Below are positions 25,270 to 33,061 of a DNA stretch of 64,000 nt, in pieces; the first letter of the stretch is position 1; the number at the start of each line of letters is the position of its first letter. The stretch lies in assembly GCA_963755375.1 (NCBI GenBank), contig CAVWKG010000016.1, positions 1,736,001-1,800,000 on the forward strand. Reading direction: 5' to 3'. Source of the DNA: Bog-473 sp963755375 (GTDB taxonomy: Bacteria > Actinomycetota > Acidimicrobiia > Acidimicrobiales > RAAP-2). The translations under genes and the position numbers were made by a program. Under the pieces are notes generated by a model. It was not told the DNA's origin, made no database searches, and was given only the letters and a program-made list of their open reading frames with translations.

Positions 25270-25472
25270 CCTGCAAACCTCCTGCAAGTGCGCTGAATAT
25301 AGCAAACGCGTTGGCCCGCCAGAGAGGGCCGAGTTCATAGGTTTCCAGCTCATGGACCTCTTACGCCCGCTGCGAAGCACTGCCGGCAACAATCGTCGCC
25401 ACCGTTCTCCCCTTCAACTTTGGAAGTTCAGACCGATCGGGTCCCAGGAGGCCACCTTCGCCTCAGCCGAGA

Positions 25473-25491
25473 TGCCTCGTCAAATGAGGCA
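25473..25491 (-). terminator. Possible hairpin after the methyltransferase gene
   Basis: TGCCTC (25473-25478) pairs with GAGGCA (25486-25491) around a 7-nt loop, 56-74 bp downstream of the methyltransferase stop. There is no U-run. It would partly separate the main heptose operon from the GT2 gene, which has its own candidate -10 box. The remainder of 25270-25546 shows no gene. Confidence 0.35.
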
Positions 25492-25546
25492 CCGACTGGC
25501 CTGACGATCGGGCGTGACCGACGGGAGATCGGTCCATGACCGAGCC

Positions 25547-26245
25547 CTAGGCTCTGCGGTCGGCGGATCGCAGAGAGAGCTCGAGACCAATGACCAAGTT
25601 GAGGTCAACTGCCGGCAACCTGAGCGGGAAGAATCGACGGGCGCGCACTCGGAAGCGGCGGTCCAGTTCGGCAAGCACTTCCCGAGCAGTGTTGCAGTGC
25701 TCCTGCCGGATCATCCACTCGTATGGCATGTTGTACCGCTTCTCGAACATCCGTTTGGTGGTGAAGCGTCGCCCGAGCGAGTAGAGGTCACCACCTTCGC
25801 AAGGAATCACGACAATGAAGACACCGTCGGGCCGCAGCACCCTAGCAACCTCTTCCAGCGCCGCCGGGAGGTTATACAAATGTTCGAGCACGTGGATGGC
25901 GAGGACCCGATCGAACGAGTCGTCGTCCCAGGGGAGTCTTTGCTCGCAGTCGGCGACGACCACCGAGAGACCGTCGCGCTGGGGGATCTGGGCCGCAAGC
26001 TGATCCGATGCCTCGAGGGCGACATACTCTCCGCTCGATTCGAACTGAACATGCGTACCGGTGCCCGCTCCGATTTCCAACGTTCGCAAAGCTGAGGAAG
26101 CGGATCGAGCGGGAAAAGTATGGTCGAACCGACTCACCCATCCAAACCGTGACGACTTCACAGTCGTCAGGAACTCGTGTATCCAGTCCTTCATGATTGC
26201 AGACTGCTCGTCTGTGAGAGGTGCTCTCTCCTTGGGCCACGACAT
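25547..26245 (-). CDS. Class I SAM-dependent methyltransferase
   Basis: This 232-residue protein has motif I TLEIGAGTGTHVQFE (~53-67), the acidic residue after beta-2 (VALEAS), motif post-I VVVADCEQRLPWDDDSFD, motif II-like LAIHVLEHLYNLPAALEE and LRPDGVFIVVIP. This is the ubiE/type-11 methyltransferase layout. In this operon, 12 bp after hddC, it probably methylates a sugar or lipid-linked glycan intermediate; O- or C-methylation cannot be told apart. Confidence 0.85.
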   Translation of the reverse strand: MSWPKERAPLTDEQSAIMKDWIHEFLTTVKSSRFGWVSRFDHTFPARSASSALRTLEIGAGTGTHVQFESSGEYVALEASDQLAAQIPQRDGLSVVVADCEQRLPWDDDSFDRVLAIHVLEHLYNLPAALEEVARVLRPDGVFIVVIPCEGGDLYSLGRRFTTKRMFEKRYNMPYEWMIRQEHCNTAREVLAELDRRFRVRARRFFPLRLPAVDLNLVIGLELSLRSADRRA

Positions 26246-26257
26246 CTCTCGGCCTGA

Positions 26258-26998
26258 CTATCGAGAGCTCTCGGGAGAGATCCCGAGCATGTCACCCGCT
26301 CGGAGATGCAGCTCAAGATCCTTGAGCCCGCGAGGGGAACCGATTTCGTAGAATCGCTCTGCCATCTCAAGCCCCGCCAATTGACCCGACTCGCTCAACA
26401 CCCCGAACAGATCGGCCATATCCATCACGGCGCCCTCCGGGACCATTGACTCGACGACCTGTCGATCCCACACTGAGAGCCCGTAGTCGACGTAACGCAT
26501 CTCTTCCGGCGGATCCTCGACTCCCTTTTCGTACCGTGTCACCATCGTCCCGTCAAACACCGCGTTCGGGTGCTCGAGACGATCACGATCGCGATAGACG
26601 GTCATCAGCACCGGAGCATGACTGATTGTGTATGCAGTCTCGACCTCACCCAGAGAAGCTGTGAGGTACGAATCACCGTAAAGTACCAAGAAGTTGGGCC
26701 CGACGACTCCTTGATCGATTGTCAATCGCAGAGCGCCACCCGTCCCAAGCGGTACATCGCCCTCGTCGACATAACACACCTCGAGCCCGAACCGGCTCCC
26801 GCTGCCGAGATGCTGGCGGACGAGGTCTCCTCGGTAACCGATGCTCATGATGGCACGCTCGACGCCTTGCGCAGCCAACCAGGTCAGTTGCCAATCAACG
26901 AAAGGCCTGCCGGCTACGGCGAGGAGGCATTTGGGCAGACGTTGAGTGTGGGGCAGCATTCTCCGACCGAACCCGCCCGCGAGAATGACGCATTGCAT
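26258..26998 (-). CDS. hddC: Heptose-1-phosphate guanylyltransferase (nucleotidyltransferase)
   Basis: This 246-residue sugar-phosphate nucleotidyltransferase starts MQCVILAGGFGRRMLPHTQ, then LPKCLLAVAGRPFVDWQL, with the metal-binding VLYGDSYLT (~104-112) and GTGGALRL. Its place one base after the HddA-type kinase, and together with gmhA and gmhB, makes it the best candidate for D-glycero-alpha-D-manno-heptose-1-phosphate guanylyltransferase, the last step to GDP-heptose. The family also includes mannose-1-phosphate guanylyltransferases, so the assignment rests on context. Confidence 0.8.
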   Translation of the reverse strand: MQCVILAGGFGRRMLPHTQRLPKCLLAVAGRPFVDWQLTWLAAQGVERAIMSIGYRGDLVRQHLGSGSRFGLEVCYVDEGDVPLGTGGALRLTIDQGVVGPNFLVLYGDSYLTASLGEVETAYTISHAPVLMTVYRDRDRLEHPNAVFDGTMVTRYEKGVEDPPEEMRYVDYGLSVWDRQVVESMVPEGAVMDMADLFGVLSESGQLAGLEMAERFYEIGSPRGLKDLELHLRAGDMLGISPESSR

Positions 26999-26999
26999 A

Positions 27000-27980
27000 T
27001 CAATCCCGCACGAGGACGACGGCGCCGTCGTGGTCGAATTGAAAACGCACCTCGCTCAGGCCTTCGGCATTCATCGCCGCGCGCAATCGATCCATATCTT
27101 TGGCGTAGAACAGCAGAAACCCTCCGGAGCCAGCCCCGACCAGCTTCCCACCAAGGGCTCCGTTGTCCATCCCAACCTGATACCAATGGTCGATTGCGTC
27201 GTTGGACATGGTCGATGACCGGCGCTTCTTGTGTTGCCAATGTTCATTCATGAGGGCAGCGAATGTGCCGGTATCACCGCGCTGCAGCGCGTCGCGGCTC
27301 GAATCCCCCAGTTCCTTGATGAAGTGCAGGCTGTCAATGACGTCAGCGTCGCCACGTTCCGAACCGGCGCGCTGCTGCTCGAGAATGGAGTCGGCGTTGC
27401 GTGAATATCCCGTGAAGAACATGCAGAGGTGCTCTTGAAGGTCGAGCACGGTATCGTTGGATGCTCCAAGAGGCGCCACCGTCACTTGCCCATCGTGCGC
27501 AAGAGTCATGTACTGCAGACCGCCGTAGGCCGCAGCGTATTGATCTTGCTTGCCGACCGGACGACCGAGTAGGTCCATCTCTATGTGGCACGCTTCTGCA
27601 GCATTCTGTTCGGGCGTCAGACTCTGTCGCAGATACGCATAGATCGCACGGAGCAAACCGACCGTGAACGTCCCCGAAGACCCAAGTCCGGTACTGGCCG
27701 GGATATCCGCCACGCTCACCAGCTCGACGGAGGGTCCGATCGGATGGAGCCGAAGGGCCTCCCGGATGATCGGATGCTCGATGTCATCGATAGCTTGAAC
27801 GCGTTCCAGGCTGGAATACTTGAGGAAGTAATCGTCGGTAAATGTTCGGTTGATCGCTATGTAGACGTATCGGTCGATGGCTGCTGACAAGACCAGGCCA
27901 CCAAAACGCTCGTAATAGGAGGGCAGGTCGGTACCACCCCCTCCGAGAGTGATACGCAGCGGGGTTCGCGTGATGATCAC
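27000..27980 (-). CDS. hddA: D-glycero-alpha-D-manno-heptose-7-phosphate kinase (GHMP family)
   Basis: This 326-residue GHMP kinase has motif 1 RTPLRITLGGGGTDLPSYYE (substrate binding, residues ~5-24), motif 2 PASTGLGSSGTFTVGLL (ATP phosphate loop, ~100-116) and motif 3 LVGAGSGGFLLFYA (~287-300). The GGGTDLP segment is characteristic of heptose- and fucose-type kinases. It phosphorylates heptose 7-phosphate at C1 in the GDP-heptose route. GTG 27980 is chosen because it overlaps the upstream methyltransferase stop by 4 nt (GTGA) and begins directly at the first strand; a longer frame would only add residues antisense to nothing conserved. Confidence 0.88.
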   Translation of the reverse strand: MIITRTPLRITLGGGGTDLPSYYERFGGLVLSAAIDRYVYIAINRTFTDDYFLKYSSLERVQAIDDIEHPIIREALRLHPIGPSVELVSVADIPASTGLGSSGTFTVGLLRAIYAYLRQSLTPEQNAAEACHIEMDLLGRPVGKQDQYAAAYGGLQYMTLAHDGQVTVAPLGASNDTVLDLQEHLCMFFTGYSRNADSILEQQRAGSERGDADVIDSLHFIKELGDSSRDALQRGDTGTFAALMNEHWQHKKRRSSTMSNDAIDHWYQVGMDNGALGGKLVGAGSGGFLLFYAKDMDRLRAAMNAEGLSEVRFQFDHDGAVVLVRD

Positions 27981-28771
27981 GAGCCGATATCCGCCGACAT
28001 CCGAGCCACCGCCAGCAGCTGCCAACCGAACGGTGACGAGTCGAGATTGTATCGAAACGCTCGAGTGAAGAACCGAAGAGCCGCACCCGACGTGCCCTCC
28101 TTGAGAGCGGTCTTCGACTGTTCCACGTCAGCGATAAGCCGCTTGCCGCGCACGATAACCAACAATTTGTAGAGATCGAAAAAGGGAAACCCGGCTCGGT
28201 GAACCGTGATGTCTTCGAATCTGCTTTCCTCGAGAAGACGCCGCAAACGCTTCGCAGTGAAGTGGCGCCGATGGCCTATGTGGCGATCGAAGGCCGAGCG
28301 GGGGCCTCCGGGTACGGTGACGACGAGCCGAGATCCGGGAGCCAAGTAGTCGCTCGCATTGCGCAGTAACACATCAGGCCGGTCGACATGTTCCAGGACC
28401 TCGGAACACACAGCAAGCGTGGCCCGCCCGCGGTCCACGTCACTGAGCTCTCTCTCCTGCAGAAGGTCACGTTGGGCGAACGTCACCGACAACCCTCGAG
28501 CCCGGGCCATCTGGGTGGCACGCACAACTCCTTCGCCGCTGTTGTCAATACCTCGCACGTCTGCCTGAGGATAGGTCTCCGCCAAGAGGAGCGTGAATTC
28601 GCCCTGGCCACATCCGATTTCCAACACGACGGCGTCTGGCTCGACACTGCCCAACAGACCGAGAATGAGTCGGCTTCGGTACACAGTGGCGGGGTTGCCC
28701 GCCACGGCGTCCCCGAACGTCCCCCAATGTCGATTCCAGTCGTCGCTCTCAGGTTGTCCCGTTGCTTTCAT
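27977..28771 (-). CDS. Class I SAM-dependent methyltransferase
   Basis: This 264-residue methyltransferase has motif I VLEIGCGQGEFTLLLAE (~49-65), VRGIDNSGEGV, FAQRDLL, then LAVCSEVLEHVDRPDVLL and SRLVVTVPGGPRS. The C-terminal 80 residues contain HIGHRRHFTAKRLRRLLEES, common in methyltransferases of surface-polysaccharide loci. It lies between the transaldolase and hddA genes with a 4-nt overlap to the latter, so it probably modifies the heptose-containing glycan or its lipid carrier. Confidence 0.85.
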   Translation of the reverse strand: MKATGQPESDDWNRHWGTFGDAVAGNPATVYRSRLILGLLGSVEPDAVVLEIGCGQGEFTLLLAETYPQADVRGIDNSGEGVVRATQMARARGLSVTFAQRDLLQERELSDVDRGRATLAVCSEVLEHVDRPDVLLRNASDYLAPGSRLVVTVPGGPRSAFDRHIGHRRHFTAKRLRRLLEESRFEDITVHRAGFPFFDLYKLLVIVRGKRLIADVEQSKTALKEGTSGAALRFFTRAFRYNLDSSPFGWQLLAVARMSADIGS

Positions 28772-28789
28772 CTGCCGACCGTCGCCGAA

Positions 28790-29488
28790 TTACAGCACGT
28801 AGCCCGCGTCGACAGCATCTCGGTAAAACATCTTCACCGTATCGAGCGACACCTCTTCGAGACTCCGGCCGAGACCTCCCAGCTTCTTGAGAAGATCATG
28901 CGTCACCGTGATGATGTGGCAACCCACCGACTCGGCCTGGCACACGTTGAGAACCTCGCGGGGGCTGGCCCAGAGCAACTCCTGGTTCGGATACGGCCGC
29001 AACAGCTCGACAGCTCCCGCCATGAGAGGAACCGGGTCACGGCCTGTGTCCGCGATGCGACCGGCAAAAACCGACACCACGGCACCGGAACTCTTTGACA
29101 ATGACTCGGCCACAGTGCGGACCTGGGCCAAGGTGAGAATCCCCGTGACGTTGAGATGCAATCCGTCAGCCGTGAGATCTGCGATGAGAGGACTGGAACT
29201 GGCCCCTTCCGTGTTCGTCACCGGAATTTTGACGTAGACATTCTGTCCCCATGAGGAGAGTCGGCGCGCCTGCCGTCTCATCTCGTCGAAATCATCCGCG
29301 CACACCTCGAAGGAGATCGGTCGATCCCGTACGTGGTCGAGCACCTTGCGGGCGAACGCCTCGTAGTCTTCGATCCCGGCCCTGCGCATGAGAGTCGGGT
29401 TGGTGGTGAAACCGGAGATCAAGGGGTCGGCCGCGAGCTCGAGGATCCCCTCGAGATCAGCACCATCGGCAAACACCTTTATCCGCAA
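28790..29488 (-). CDS. Transaldolase-family protein (short Fsa/TalC-like form)
   Basis: This ~232-residue (beta/alpha)8 protein has the family segments KVFADGADLEGILELA, ISGFTTNPTLMRRAG (~34-48), NVYVKIPVTNTEG with the Schiff-base Lys (~85-90), LNVTGILTLAQV and VSVFAGRIADTGRDP. The short length matches transaldolase/fructose-6-phosphate aldolase subfamilies. A TTG at 29488 is the start: GGAGGAG lies four bases upstream and the frame then begins at the first strand. Its 10-nt overlap with gmhB places it inside the heptose operon, where it could form or recycle sedoheptulose 7-phosphate, the GmhA substrate. That role is inference. Confidence 0.85.
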   Translation of the reverse strand: MRIKVFADGADLEGILELAADPLISGFTTNPTLMRRAGIEDYEAFARKVLDHVRDRPISFEVCADDFDEMRRQARRLSSWGQNVYVKIPVTNTEGASSSPLIADLTADGLHLNVTGILTLAQVRTVAESLSKSSGAVVSVFAGRIADTGRDPVPLMAGAVELLRPYPNQELLWASPREVLNVCQAESVGCHIITVTHDLLKKLGGLGRSLEEVSLDTVKMFYRDAVDAGYVL

Positions 29489-30078
29489 AGCGCTCCTCCG
29501 CCCGACGTCCCGCTCCATCGTGTACCACGATATCCCCTGTCTTCGATCCAGCTCGCAGCCTCTGCAAGGCCCGTTGTCACCACGTCCGGGAACTGAGGCG
29601 ACCGTTCGGCGTAGTGGCGGTCGATGTGTACGGTTCGGCAGCCTGCTCTTCGCCCCGCCTCCACGTCACGCCAGCGATCGCCCACCATGAAACTGCGATT
29701 CAGATCGATCCCGAGGTCACGAGCGGCGTCGAGGAGCAGTCCGGGGGCGGGCTTCCGACAGCGGCATCCGTCGGCGTCGTCGTGAAAACAGGCGTACACC
29801 GCCGCCACCGGAAGCTGCCGGCAGAGCTCCCGGTTGATGTTGGCGACGACCTCCCTGCTTTGCGTTCCCCTCGCGACGTCCGGCTGATTTGTCACCACAA
29901 CCAGGACAAATCCAGCGACCAGCAGCCGGCGGAGAGAAGCTGCGGCCTCAGGATAGATGTCCAGTTCCCCCAAGGAGCCGGGCGGGTACGGTCGGCCCTG
30001 GCGGATCATGGGCCGGTTGAGCACGCCGTCCCGATCGAGGAACACGGCCGGCCGGTTCCGAGCTTCTTCCAAGGTCAT
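29479..30078 (-). CDS. gmhB: D,D-heptose 1,7-bisphosphate phosphatase
   Basis: This 199-residue HAD-IIIA phosphatase has the nucleophile motif AVFLDRDGVLNRP (D-x-D), VLVVVTNQPDVARG, the zinc-binding YACFHDDADGCRCRKPAPG (Cys-x-His and Cys-x-Cys ligands, conserved in GmhB) and FMVGDRWRDVEAGRRAG. It removes the C7 phosphate of heptose 1,7-bisphosphate. The ATG overlaps the SDR gene stop by 4 nt (ATGA), and the end overlaps the transaldolase start. The 199-residue length is slightly more than the ~190 of the family. Confidence 0.9.
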   Translation of the reverse strand: MTLEEARNRPAVFLDRDGVLNRPMIRQGRPYPPGSLGELDIYPEAAASLRRLLVAGFVLVVVTNQPDVARGTQSREVVANINRELCRQLPVAAVYACFHDDADGCRCRKPAPGLLLDAARDLGIDLNRSFMVGDRWRDVEAGRRAGCRTVHIDRHYAERSPQFPDVVTTGLAEAASWIEDRGYRGTRWSGTSGGGALCG

Positions 30079-31067
30079 GTGAGCCTTCCCGAAGAGACCT
30101 CCTCGAGCATCGACTCCAATGAGGAGCGCATCGCCTCGCGAGTCGACATCGTGTGCGTCCAGCCCAGGGCTCGCACGCGCTTGGTGCTCAACCTCATGAC
30201 CGGGACGTCACCCTTCCATCCTCGGTCCGTGCCGGTGAACTCGAACTCCGTGCGCTCAGGATCCAGTCCCATCACTTGGACGGCCATCCGGGCGATCTCA
30301 CCCACTGTGATGTAGTCCCCGGTGGCAACGTTGTACGTTGCCACCGGGACCGAATCACGGGTGGCAGCGAGCAGAGCGGCCTCGACGACATCGGCAACAT
30401 GGATGTAGGACTTGCTCTGTCGCCCATCCCCCAGGATCAGGAGATGTCCTGGTTCGCTCGAGAGGCGGCGAAGGAAGTCATACCCCACTCCATGAGTTTG
30501 CCGGGGGCCAATGACATTGCCGAACCGAAAGACATAGCCTCGAAGACCGAACATGTGACAGTACGCGGATATCAAGGCTTCTCCTGCCAACTTGCTGGCG
30601 CCATAGGTGGAGATTGGCAGCAAGGGACCATGGTCCTCGTCAACCTCCTCTTCTCCCAGGTCGCCGTAGACGCCACTCCCGGACGCGTACATGATCCGGG
30701 TCGCGCCGGACAGCCGCATAGCTTCAAGGACATGGTGGGTCAGCAGGGTGCCGGAGTCGAAATCGATTGCGGGTTCGACCGCGGCTCGCGCTATGTCGGG
30801 GTTCGATGCCAGGTGTATGACCGAGTCAGTCCCCGTCATCGCGACTGCGAGGCTGTCGAGGTCGGCGGCGTCCCCACGCACAATACGAAGCTTCTCGTCG
30901 CCCTCGTGGCGATCGAGATGCCATTCCCGCCCAGAGGAAAAATTGTCAAAGACAGTCACCGATTCGATTGACGCGCTGGCCAAGAGACGATCGACAAAGT
31001 GACTCCCGATGAATCCGGCGCCTCCCACGATGCACACGTTCGAGATTCGGGCAGGACGTTCAATCAC
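30075..31067 (-). CDS. NAD-dependent sugar epimerase/dehydratase (SDR)
   Basis: This extended SDR of 330 residues has the NAD-binding VCIVGGAGFIGSHFVDRLL at the start, VIHLASNPDIA, the catalytic pair in YASGSGVYG and STYGASKLAGEALI (Tyr-x-x-x-Lys), and FRFGNVIGPRQTHGVGYDFL. It acts on a nucleotide sugar, probably GDP-heptose or a related hexose. GTG 31067 is preferred over an ATG at 31082: GGAAGG sits six bases upstream and the GTGA overlaps the gmhA stop exactly, as at other junctions of this operon. It is between gmhA and gmhB. Confidence 0.87.
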   Translation of the reverse strand: MIERPARISNVCIVGGAGFIGSHFVDRLLASASIESVTVFDNFSSGREWHLDRHEGDEKLRIVRGDAADLDSLAVAMTGTDSVIHLASNPDIARAAVEPAIDFDSGTLLTHHVLEAMRLSGATRIMYASGSGVYGDLGEEEVDEDHGPLLPISTYGASKLAGEALISAYCHMFGLRGYVFRFGNVIGPRQTHGVGYDFLRRLSSEPGHLLILGDGRQSKSYIHVADVVEAALLAATRDSVPVATYNVATGDYITVGEIARMAVQVMGLDPERTEFEFTGTDRGWKGDVPVMRLSTKRVRALGWTHTMSTREAMRSSLESMLEEVSSGRLT

Positions 31068-31660
31068 TTCAATCCTTCCCATTTGGCACTCTGGCGTGCC
31101 AAGAGAGGATGCGTGACGAGCAGGTGCCAGACCACGGCGCACAACCCTTCGGTATGGGGAGTGACGCGTTCGGGATACAAAGGTGGGATCAACACGATGT
31201 GGTCAGCCACTTTCGCCGCGAATCCTCCGTTGCGTCCGACGATGGCGAAGATCGACGCGCCTCGAGCTCGTGCGAATTCCATGGCCGCGACCAGGTTGGC
31301 GGATACGCCCCGATCAGCATCGCCCCCACCGACCGACAGCACCAGGAGCGCATCGAGGGTATTGAGGTGGGAACCGTCCAGCCAATCCGAGAAGACGTTC
31401 TTCCAACCGTCGTCGTTGATGCGAGCGGTGAGCTCGGAAACATTGTCCGTGGGAGCGTAGGCCTCGAATCCACAGAGTTTGCGGAAGTCGTTCACGGCAT
31501 GCGACGCATGACCCGCTGATCCACCGACACCCAGCACAAAGAGGCGACCGCCACGTTCACGAATTTCAGCCAGTCCCGATGCGCTGGCCTCAATCGCCAA
31601 GGGGTCGATCCGCTTCAACACTTCGATGGATTCCCCGATGAATTCCTCTGTAAAGCTCAT
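31064..31660 (-). CDS. gmhA: Sedoheptulose-7-phosphate isomerase (SIS domain)
   Basis: This ~198-residue SIS-domain protein converts sedoheptulose 7-phosphate to D-glycero-D-manno-heptose 7-phosphate, the first step of ADP/GDP-heptose synthesis. Family segments are RLFVLGVGGSAGHASHAVND (phosphate loop, ~40-59), the active-site TARINDDGW, LLVLSVGGGDADRGVSANL and HIVLIPPLYPERVTPHTEG with the C-terminal catalytic His. ATG 31660 is used; a TTG four codons upstream is possible. It heads the heptose cassette, 24-36 bp after the GT2 gene. The 4-nt overlap with the SDR gene shows coupling. Confidence 0.9.
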   Translation of the reverse strand: MSFTEEFIGESIEVLKRIDPLAIEASASGLAEIRERGGRLFVLGVGGSAGHASHAVNDFRKLCGFEAYAPTDNVSELTARINDDGWKNVFSDWLDGSHLNTLDALLVLSVGGGDADRGVSANLVAAMEFARARGASIFAIVGRNGGFAAKVADHIVLIPPLYPERVTPHTEGLCAVVWHLLVTHPLLARQSAKWEGLK

Positions 31661-31696
31661 CTGAACCGCCAATCCGAACCCGGCCAGCGGCTGGTC

Positions 31697-33037
31697 CTAG
31701 CCACCATCATCTGATGCCACAGCACCTCGACCAAACTTCACCCCCGTGGCGTGAAGCAGCAGGGTAAAGCAGAAGGTTGAGAAACCCATGATCACAAACA
31801 ATAAACCTGTGACCGCCAGGTGGTCCACAGCTGATGCTGGACCGGGAAGGTTGTGGCCACGAACGAAATATTCGATGAGCAGCACGCCAACGAGCAGGGC
31901 GCCCGCCGAAAAGAGCGCGAAACTCACGAGGACCGTTCGGGTGTAACGAAAGAGTGCCTTCCAACGAGCACCGGACTTTGCCGAATAGTCAGACACGACC
32001 TGAGCAAGCACCCCGGAGAACGCGCTCTGCAGTCCCAAAACAGCAAGCGTGACTCCGAGCAGTTGCCAATACAGGCTGAACGTATACGTGCCGATCGTGA
32101 TGGAGCCAAAACTCAGTGGCAACGTGAGGAGAAGCCCGAGGGCCAACAACGCAAGGCCGGGCTTGAGCATGAAGAACTGCGCGCGAAAGACGAACATTGT
32201 CCGCAGATTGATCCAGGCAGCCAAGAAAGGGGAAAGCCACCCTGAGCGCTTGTGGTGTGAAACCCTGCCTTCACGGTCGCGGTAAAACGTGACCGGTACT
32301 TCGGTAGTCCGGAGCTGCATCAAAACCGACTTGAGCACCATTTCCGATGCGTACTCCCACGACTGAGAGGCGAGACCCATCCGTTGCAACGCATCCTTGC
32401 TGATGCCACGCATGCCACAGTGAATGTCCGTAAACCGGCTGCCGTAGAGGCGATTCAAGATCCAGGTGGTCAAGGGGGTTCCCACATATCGATGCAGCGC
32501 CGGCATTGCCCCGTCTTCGATGCTGCCCAGCCATCGCGAGCCCATAACGAACTCATATCCCTCTTGAAGTTTTGTGACGAAGGGAGCTAACTGCCGAAAG
32601 TCATATGTGCAGTCGGCATCGCCCATGACGACGAAGCGCCCGCGGATGTGCGGAACCGCGTCCTGATAGGCGCGCCCCAGTCCGCGTTTCGGTGTACGTA
32701 GCACTCGGGCGCCTCCCGCCAGAGCGAGCTGCGCAGTTCCGTCATCCGAGCTGTCGACTATGAGTACCTCACCGCGAACCTCGGCATCGCGAAGACCCTC
32801 CTTGCACCACGAGACGAATTCAGAAATGGTGATCTTCTCGTTGACGGCGGGTACAACGATCGATACTTCGGGATTCGCGACATCGTGATCGGGAATAAGA
32901 AGCTGGTCAACCGGGTCGTGACGGTCGTCACAACCCTTGTCTCCGCCCCGCTCGCTCGCCGACACGATCTCCGACACCTGGCGCCCCTGTTCCCTCCCAA
33001 ACATGTGACGCATGGGATGCGTTTCGAAGCCTCTCAC
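31697..33037 (-). CDS. GT2 glycosyltransferase with C-terminal membrane domain
   Basis: This 446-residue protein has a cytoplasmic GT-A domain (VSIVVPAVNEKITISEF, LIVDSSDDGTAQLAL, the DxD-type VVMGDADCTYDFRQL, and FTDIHCGMRGISKDAL) followed by about four membrane helices (~300-440). This is the DPM1/GtrB-like architecture: transfer of a hexose to polyprenyl phosphate at the inner leaflet. The first ~55 residues are not conserved, so the true start may be downstream. A broken paralogue with the same architecture lies at 37176-38366, across the IS elements. It precedes gmhA in the operon. Confidence 0.87.
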   Translation of the reverse strand: MRGFETHPMRHMFGREQGRQVSEIVSASERGGDKGCDDRHDPVDQLLIPDHDVANPEVSIVVPAVNEKITISEFVSWCKEGLRDAEVRGEVLIVDSSDDGTAQLALAGGARVLRTPKRGLGRAYQDAVPHIRGRFVVMGDADCTYDFRQLAPFVTKLQEGYEFVMGSRWLGSIEDGAMPALHRYVGTPLTTWILNRLYGSRFTDIHCGMRGISKDALQRMGLASQSWEYASEMVLKSVLMQLRTTEVPVTFYRDREGRVSHHKRSGWLSPFLAAWINLRTMFVFRAQFFMLKPGLALLALGLLLTLPLSFGSITIGTYTFSLYWQLLGVTLAVLGLQSAFSGVLAQVVSDYSAKSGARWKALFRYTRTVLVSFALFSAGALLVGVLLIEYFVRGHNLPGPASAVDHLAVTGLLFVIMGFSTFCFTLLLHATGVKFGRGAVASDDGG

Positions 33038-33061
33038 GATCGAGCCGTGTGCAGACCGTAC

